This document shows positions 49,080 to 54,407 of a DNA stretch of 54,407 nucleotides, one piece after another; the stretch's first letter is position 1; each line of letters begins with the position of its first letter. The DNA is from Helicobacter bizzozeronii CCUG 35545 (GTDB lineage Bacteria > Campylobacterota > Campylobacteria > Campylobacterales > Helicobacteraceae): contig CAGP01000104.1 of the NCBI GenBank assembly GCA_000263275.1, positions 1 to 54,407 of the forward strand. Direction: 5' to 3'. A program made the translations under genes and the position numbers. The notes under the pieces were generated by a model. That model saw nothing but the letters and a program-made list of their open reading frames with translations, was not told where the DNA came from and did no database searches.

Positions 49080-49760
49080 TTAACCCCGATTGTGTTGGTA
49101 TTTTTTCTCTAAATACTGGCTAAGATAAGATAGGGGGTAGCATAGCGCAAAGTAGAGAATAAAAATTAACCCATAGACATAAAAACTCGCATGGGGCATG
49201 CTGATGACATGCACTTCTATAATTTGTTGCCCCACTTTGAGCAAGTCAATTGCGCCAATGAGGGAGATTAGGGCGGTGGTTTTGATCATGCGGGTGAATA
49301 AATTCACGCTGGAGGGCAATAACGCCAAAAAGGCTTGGGGGAAGAGAATATAAAAGGTAGTTTGCAAGGGTGTTAAACCTAGAGCGGTGGCGCTTTGGCT
49401 TTGGTGCTTAGAAATGGCGCTTAAAGCCCCCCTTGTTAGATCCATCATCTCAGCCACCCCCCACAGCGCAAAGACCACCACCCCTGCTACAAACGCCCCA
49501 ATGTGTAAATCAAATACAGAGGCTAGCCCAAAATAGACAATAAAGAGCCACACTAATAGCGGAATGATACGCACACTCTCCAAATACACCCGGCATAAGA
49601 GTTTCACTAAGCGTCCTCCAAAAGCCATCGCCACCCCCAAGCCCACCCCACCTATTAAAGCGATCACAATGGAAATCAGAGCAAGACTTAAAGTCGTTGC
49701 CAACCCCTCGCCTAAGCGGGCTAAGTTGTCAGGGTTAAAAAGTTGCAAAGCCTCTAGCAT
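49080..49760 (-). CDS. glnP: Polar amino-acid ABC transporter permease 2
   Basis: 226-residue inner-membrane permease of the His/Glu/Gln/Arg/opine family with about five helices (e.g. TLSLALISIVIALIGGVGLG) and the cytosolic coupling EAA-like loop ATALGLTPLQTTFYILFPQ, where it contacts GlnQ. ATG 49760 is chosen because AAGAGA lies 9 bases upstream; the longer start at 49802 reads into the other permease. Overlaps permease 1 by 7 bases. Corresponds to HP1170. Intact. Confidence 0.9.
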   Translation of the reverse strand: MLEALQLFNPDNLARLGEGLATTLSLALISIVIALIGGVGLGVAMAFGGRLVKLLCRVYLESVRIIPLLVWLFIVYFGLASVFDLHIGAFVAGVVVFALWGVAEMMDLTRGALSAISKHQSQSATALGLTPLQTTFYILFPQAFLALLPSSVNLFTRMIKTTALISLIGAIDLLKVGQQIIEVHVISMPHASFYVYGLIFILYFALCYPLSYLSQYLEKKYQHNRG

Positions 49761-50428
49761 GCTTTTCTCTTGTAATGTTTTTCTAAAGCCACAAATAGGC
49801 AACTTAGAGGCAATAACACAATCAAGTAAAAAAGCACCAATAGTATCAAAGCCTCATCAGTTTTATAATAAATCCCGATCAAATCCTTAGCCACAAACAT
49901 TAAATCGGCTAGAGCAATTGCGCTCACCACAGAAGTTTCTTTGAGCAGAAAAATCGTATTGGCTCCCAGCGAGGGCAAAGAGATCGCCAAACTTTGGGGC
50001 AAGAGCACAAAATACAAACTCTGCCACTTAGAAAGCCCCAAACTTAATGAACTCTCAAATTGCACTTTGCTTAGAGCCTTTAACCCGAGTAAAAAACTCT
50101 CTGCCATATACGCCCCGCCCAAAAAGATCACGCCCAGCACGGCGCATTGCAAGGCACTCAGGGAGAGCCCCACCTCGTGCAAGCCATAGTATAAAAAGAA
50201 AAGCTGGATGATTAAGGGGGTGTTGCGGGCTAATTCTGTGTAGATTTTTGCAAGACTGGCTAAAAACTTGGGCTTAAAGAATAGGCACAAAGCCACACCA
50301 AAACCCAAAAGAATTGCCCCCAAAATGCCCCAAAAGGAAATCTCAAGAGTGATTACAAGCCCACGCCCAAAAAGAGGCAAGGCGTGGCGCATAAAATCCC
50401 AATCTAAATCCAAACCGCAACCTTTCAC
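49754..50428 (-). CDS. glnP: Polar amino-acid ABC transporter permease 1
   Basis: 224-residue permease with LVITLEISFWGILGAILLGF as first helix, the RNTPLIIQLFFLYYG segment conserved in this family, and coupling loop SLGLSKWQSLYFVLLPQS. Pairs with permease 2 to form the channel. GTG 50428 (AAGG upstream) is used; an internal ATG (DFMRH) is the alternative. First gene of the transporter run, 66 bp after acnB ends on the same strand. Corresponds to HP1169. Intact. Confidence 0.9.
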   Translation of the reverse strand: MKGCGLDLDWDFMRHALPLFGRGLVITLEISFWGILGAILLGFGVALCLFFKPKFLASLAKIYTELARNTPLIIQLFFLYYGLHEVGLSLSALQCAVLGVIFLGGAYMAESFLLGLKALSKVQFESSLSLGLSKWQSLYFVLLPQSLAISLPSLGANTIFLLKETSVVSAIALADLMFVAKDLIGIYYKTDEALILLVLFYLIVLLPLSCLFVALEKHYKRKAC

Positions 50429-50494
50429 AAGCCTTAAAGCCTGCTAAAAGCCCCTATCTTAAAGAAAAAAGCTAAGGTCGCGCTTAAAAGCCCC

Positions 50495-53053
50495 CTAAAG
50501 TGCCATGGGCTCCATCAGGTGGAAATTCATGTAACGATAAATTTCCTCCCTGCGCGCCTCTAATTTGCTAGCCACCAAATCCAAATACTCTTTTGGAGTG
50601 GGGATTCTACCCAAGAGCGCACACACCGCGCCCAATTCCGCACTGCCCAAATACACCTGCGCCCCCTTGCCCATGCGGTTGTCAAAATTGCGCGTAGAAG
50701 TGGAGAACACCACTGCATTATCGCGCACTCGTGCTTGATTGCCCATGCACAAGCTACACCCGGGCACCTCTGTGCGCGCCCCAGCAGCCCCAAAGATGGA
50801 AAAATACCCCTCTTTGATGAGTTGTTGTTCGTCCATTTTAGTGGGGGGCACAATCCAAAGGCGAATAGGCGATGCCCCCGCCCCCTTGACAATCTCCCCA
50901 AAGGCTCTAAAATGCCCAATATTAGTCATGCAGCTGCCAATAAAGACCTCATCGATTTGTTGGGGGCGTTTGGGGTTGTTTAGCACCTCGCTTAAGGTCG
51001 CCACATCGTCTGGATCATTAGGGCATGCCAAAATGGGCTCTTTGATCTCATTGAGATCGATCTCAATGATAGCGGCATACTCTGCGTCTAGATCGGGTTC
51101 TAATAACACGGGGTTATCAATCCATGCCTGCATTTTTTGGGCACGCCTTTTTAAAGTTTCTTTGTGTTCGTACCCACTAGCAATCATCTGTTCGATGAGC
51201 TGGATATTGGAGCTCAAATACTCAATGATGGGCTCTTTATCCAGACGCACGGTGCACGCAGCCGCGCTCCTCTCCGCGCTCGCATCGCTAAACTCAAAAG
51301 CCTGTTCGATTTTGATATTCCCCAAGCCCTCGATCTCTAAAATCTTGCCATTGAAAATATTCTTCTTGCCCTTTTTCTCTACGGTGAGCAAACCCTGTTT
51401 AATGGCGTAGTAGGGCACAGCGTTCACCAAATCCCTAAGCGTAATGCCCGGCTGCATCTCTCCTTTAAAGCGCACCAAGACAGATTCGGGCATGTTCAAG
51501 GGCATAGTCCCCGTAACCGCAGCAAAAGCCACTAAACCGCTACCAGCAGGGAAACTAATCCCAATGGGAAAGCGGGTGTGGCTATCCCCGCCTGTGCCTA
51601 GAGTATCGGGCAAGCCCATGCGATTGAGCCATGAGTGGATGATTCCATCTTTGGGCTTGAGCGCGACCCCACCCCGAGAGGTGAAAAACTGGGGCAGAGT
51701 GGCTTGTAGGTTCACATCGGAGGGCTTTGGGTAGGCTGCGGTGTGGCAAAAGGATTGCAGCACAAAATCGGCTTCAAAACTTAAGCTAGCTAATTCTTTA
51801 ACCTCATCGCGTGTCATCGCTCCGGTGGTGTCTTGGCTACCCACGGTGGTGGTCATAGGCTCGCAGTAAGTGCCCGGACGCACCCCCTCAAGGGCGCACG
51901 CACGCCCGACCATTTTTTGGGCTAAAGTGTAGCCTTGTTGGCTTTGGGCGGGTTGTTTGGGTTTGGCAAAGACTTCTGAGGGTTCTAACCCTAAGAATTT
52001 GCGCGCCTTATTGGTCAATCCACGCCCAATAATCAAGGCGATACGCCCCCCCGCGCGGTATTCATCGGCTAGGGTGGTGGGCTCTAAGTTGAAGGTGCTC
52101 ACCACTTGACCCCCTTTGTGGATTTCGCCCTTATAGGGATAAACCTCAATGATGTCCCCCTCGTGTAAATCTTTTACATCGGCTACAAGGGGCAACGCGC
52201 CGCTATCCTCACATGTCGCAAAGAAAATGGGGGCGATCACCCCGCCAATGACCACGCTCCCACTGCGCTTATTGGGCACATAGGGAATATCCGTGCCAAA
52301 ATGCCACATGATGGAATTAGTCGCGCTCTTGCGCGAACTCCCCGTACCCACCACATCGCCCACATACACCACTGGCACGCCTTGAGATTTGATGTTTTTT
52401 AGGCGTTCTTGGTAATTTTCCACGCGGTTTTTGAGCATGGCATTAGCATGCAAGGGAATGTCGCTACGGGTGAAGGCATCACTAGCCGGACTCAAGTCAT
52501 CCGTATTAGTTTCTCCATCAATTTTGAGCACGCACAACTCCAGCTTTTCAGGCAGAGCGGGCTTATTTAAAAACCATTCGGCATTTGCCCAAGATTCTAG
52601 AACTTCCTTAGCTAAAGGGTTGGTTTTGCTTAAGTTAGCGATACTCTCAAAGGCGTTATAAACTAAAAGAGTGGATTTTAAGGCTTTACAAGCGGCTTTA
52701 GCGGTTTGCTGATCGTTGCTTTGCAACGCTTCAATGAGAGGGGCGACATTATAGCCCCCTAGCATTGTGCCCAAATACTCCACCGCTTCTAAGGGACTAA
52801 AATGCGCGCATTCTAACTTTTTAAGCGCAAGTTTGCCTAGAAACTCCGCCTTGACCTGTGCGCCCTCATCCACGCCCGGGCTCACTCTGTGGATGAGTAA
52901 TTCCTTAACAAAGGCGCATTCTGCGTTATCTTTAGAGTGCAAGAGAATATCCACCACGCTCTCTACCTGTTTAGCGCTCAAGGGCAAGGGGGGGATGTTT
53001 TCTTGCGCGCGTTGCGCCTCGATCTCTTTGTATTCTTGGATAAATGTTTGCAT
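50495..53053 (-). CDS. acnB: Aconitate hydratase B
   Basis: Citrate-isocitrate isomerase, also an iron-responsive RNA-binding protein in several bacteria. 852 residues. The HEAT-like N-terminal domain precedes the swivel domain ([39 protein letters not shown]). Cluster ligands lie in [10 protein letters not shown] and [31 protein letters not shown] and [12 protein letters not shown] bind substrate. ATG 53053 is chosen because AAAGGAG lies 5 bases upstream; GTG 53059 is in the RBS. A minus-strand TATACT 35 bases upstream could be the -10. Intact. Confidence 0.96.
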   Translation of the reverse strand: MQTFIQEYKEIEAQRAQENIPPLPLSAKQVESVVDILLHSKDNAECAFVKELLIHRVSPGVDEGAQVKAEFLGKLALKKLECAHFSPLEAVEYLGTMLGGYNVAPLIEALQSNDQQTAKAACKALKSTLLVYNAFESIANLSKTNPLAKEVLESWANAEWFLNKPALPEKLELCVLKIDGETNTDDLSPASDAFTRSDIPLHANAMLKNRVENYQERLKNIKSQGVPVVYVGDVVGTGSSRKSATNSIMWHFGTDIPYVPNKRSGSVVIGGVIAPIFFATCEDSGALPLVADVKDLHEGDIIEVYPYKGEIHKGGQVVSTFNLEPTTLADEYRAGGRIALIIGRGLTNKARKFLGLEPSEVFAKPKQPAQSQQGYTLAQKMVGRACALEGVRPGTYCEPMTTTVGSQDTTGAMTRDEVKELASLSFEADFVLQSFCHTAAYPKPSDVNLQATLPQFFTSRGGVALKPKDGIIHSWLNRMGLPDTLGTGGDSHTRFPIGISFPAGSGLVAFAAVTGTMPLNMPESVLVRFKGEMQPGITLRDLVNAVPYYAIKQGLLTVEKKGKKNIFNGKILEIEGLGNIKIEQAFEFSDASAERSAAACTVRLDKEPIIEYLSSNIQLIEQMIASGYEHKETLKRRAQKMQAWIDNPVLLEPDLDAEYAAIIEIDLNEIKEPILACPNDPDDVATLSEVLNNPKRPQQIDEVFIGSCMTNIGHFRAFGEIVKGAGASPIRLWIVPPTKMDEQQLIKEGYFSIFGAAGARTEVPGCSLCMGNQARVRDNAVVFSTSTRNFDNRMGKGAQVYLGSAELGAVCALLGRIPTPKEYLDLVASKLEARREEIYRYMNFHLMEPMAL

Positions 53054-53183
53054 GATCACTCCTTTTGAAATGGGCTTTTAGTATATAATAACTTGGCTAT
53101 GTTTTTGACAAGACACATGGAAACCTGCCTTTTTTTGCTGTGTTTTTTGTGTAAGATTTGCTAATGCTTTAAAAAGGTCTTAA

Positions 53184-53843
53184 ATGCGCTTTGGAAAGAT
53201 TGATTATTTGAATTTGCTCCCCTTTGATGTCTTTATCAAAGCCTACCCGACCCCTATTAGTTTTAAACAATTTTTAAACCACAGAAAAACCTACCCGGCT
53301 AAACTCAATCAAGATTTTCTCTTTAGACGCATTGATGCGGGCTTTATTTCCTCCATTGCTGGCTTTGTGGCGTGGCGTAAAAAACAAGTTACGCCTTGTG
53401 CGATCATTGGCTATAAGCAAGTTTTGAGCGTGCTTGTGGTGTTGCAAGATGAGGGGATTGACACACAATCAGCAACTTCTAACGCCCTCTGCCAAGTTTT
53501 AGGACTAAAGGGGCAAGTGCTGATTGGGGATAAGGCTTTACGCTTTTATTACCAAGAAAAGGCGGGGTTTGTGGATTTAGCCACGCTCTGGTATGCTAAA
53601 ACGGGTTTGCCCTTTGTCTTTGGGCGTTTTTGCTACCAAGCGCATGGCAAGTTTTACACACAAATAGCGCATGCCTTTTGCAAAAGACCTACAAAAATCC
53701 CCCATTACATCTTAGAGCAAAAAGTCCAAGAAAGCCAGCTTAAGCGGCAACAGATTTTACACTACCTCAAACACATCGCCTATAAAATGGGGGCTAAGGA
53801 AGAGTTTTCGCTGCGTTGTTTTTTACAGACAACTGCTTTTTAA
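53184..53843 (+). CDS. mqnA: Chorismate dehydratase MqnA (futalosine menaquinone pathway)
   Basis: 219 residues, slightly short for the family. MRFGKIDYLNLLPF matches the typical GxIxYLNxxP start; DAGFISSIAGFVAW is the substrate-binding region; LIGDKALRFYYQ and DLATLWYAKTGLPFVFGRF are conserved MqnA/MqnD segments. It makes 3-enolpyruvyl-benzoate from chorismate, first step of the futalosine route that Helicobacter uses. AAGGTC is 7 bases upstream of ATG 53184. Next to acnB as HP0780 is in H. pylori; divergent from it. Intact. Confidence 0.85.
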   Translation: MRFGKIDYLNLLPFDVFIKAYPTPISFKQFLNHRKTYPAKLNQDFLFRRIDAGFISSIAGFVAWRKKQVTPCAIIGYKQVLSVLVVLQDEGIDTQSATSNALCQVLGLKGQVLIGDKALRFYYQEKAGFVDLATLWYAKTGLPFVFGRFCYQAHGKFYTQIAHAFCKRPTKIPHYILEQKVQESQLKRQQILHYLKHIAYKMGAKEEFSLRCFLQTTAF

Positions 53844-53848
53844 GGGCA

Positions 53849-54407
53849 TTAGGAAGGTGCGCCGTTTTTAAAGCTCAAATACATCCATTCCCCATACCAC
53901 CCCAAAAAGCCCAACAAATAAAAAGCCCATCTAGCGTCATTGTAGCGATCCACTTGCCAGATCACATGCGCGCTCAACATAAAAACCACAATGCCGGCGA
54001 TGAGAACCAATAAATTGGCGTATTCGTAGATTCCAAAATATTCTTTTCTCTTGGCGAGCACGGCGATTAAAAAGGCAAGATTGGAGCCAAAAAAGGGCAA
54101 AATCCACCCACGCATGCCAATGGTGTTTGAGCAAGTAGGGCTGGAAGCTAGAGGCAAATAAGATAATCAAGCACACATTCATGGAGGGTGCAAAAAAGAT
54201 CAAATATTTGATCCAAGCGGAGTTGGGGGCATGCCATCTAGCCAAAAAACGCCATAACCCCAAACCCAAAAACGCTAGGTAGAAAAAAATAGAGAGCAAG
54301 AAAGAGAGCAGGGGCGCATTATTGGGCTTGACCTGATTGAACAAAAAGAGATAGCAAAAAAAAACACAGCCCACTAGGACAAGTAATTTGGGGATGAATA
54401 AAGAGTG
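53849..54407 (-). CDS. Integral membrane protein (partial at window end, frameshifted)
   Basis: The frame is open through the window edge, so the N-terminus is missing. Several hydrophobic helices: LLVLVGCVFFCYLFLF, SFLLSIFFYLAFLGLGLWRF, YLIFFAPSMNVCLIILFA, GSNLAFLIAVLA and NLLVLIAGIVVFMLSAHVIW, then a closing YLLGFLGWYGEWMYLSF. An extra base in the A6 run 54089-54094 breaks it; correction joins ALF to GSNLAFLIAVLA. No family motif recognised. Converges on mqnA, six bases away. Function unknown. Confidence 0.75.

Overview
The window is a stretch of chromosome from a gastric, non-pylori Helicobacter, and the protein families agree on this throughout. They include a nickel-binding Hpn homolog, two Helicobacter-type (Hop) outer-membrane proteins, a KchA-type potassium channel, futalosine-pathway MqnA and AcnB. 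Gene order matches my memory of H. pylori blocks: lpxE-eptA-gltA-icd; ilvC-minD-minE-dprA-ruvX; fliY-fliM-fliA-HP1033-flhG-flhF-folK-pepQ-aroQ; glpC-hemN-HP0664-aroC-rnc-rnhA-HP0660-surA; and the glnP-glnP-glnQ-glnH cluster. The blocks are joined in a different order from H. pylori. Base composition looks near 45-48% GC by eye, which points to the H. felis / H. heilmannii group rather than H. pylori. No tRNA, rRNA, CRISPR array, insertion sequence or prophage was seen, and no intergenic gap exceeds about 200 bp.

Layout. 1-2193: the end of one and the whole of a second tandem phosphoethanolamine transferase. 2272-2442: an hpn-like nickel-storage gene. 2579-7053: an unusual secreted Thr/Arg/Pro-rich protein translationally coupled to PEP carboxylase (ppc). 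7130-10396: ilvC-minDE-dprA-ruvX. 10363-16964: yebC, hemB, the lipid A modifying pair lpxE/eptA, then gltA and icd divergently transcribed. 17078-17932: a pirin. 17995-25214: the flagellar regulatory/switch operon with folK, pepQ and aroQ. 25287-26927: a membrane chemoreceptor. 27092-30605: an S4 protein, ileS and queF. 30610-37271: a large Hop protein, cytochrome c peroxidase, rpmB, kchA, ccoG and a small Hop protein. 37364-44973: a long co-directional run (GlpC-like, hemN, HP0664-like, aroC, rnc, rnhA, a LapB-like protein, a SurA-like chaperone). 45072-53053: a D-2-hydroxyacid dehydrogenase, a cytosolic PAS-PAS chemoreceptor, an amino-acid ABC transporter and acnB. 53184-54407: mqnA and a partial membrane protein.

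Functional themes. Central carbon metabolism is well represented: ppc would make oxaloacetate, and gltA, acnB and icd carry it to 2-oxoglutarate. LPS and envelope modification is represented by two tandem EptC/OpgE-like enzymes, EptA, LpxE and a LapB-like protein. Motility and chemotaxis cover the flagellar switch, sigma28, FlhF/FlhG and two chemoreceptors. Nickel handling, respiration (ccoG, ccp) and aromatic/menaquinone biosynthesis (aroQ, aroC, mqnA) are also present.

Caveat. About 20 genes, many of them essential (ileS, icd, minD, fliM, hemN), are interrupted by single-base length differences. I traced about 35, nearly all in homopolymers, roughly 27 extra and 8 missing bases. Correcting them restores full-length family members of normal size. 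This is best explained by sequencing or consensus error, so frameshifted genes are annotated here as whole loci.
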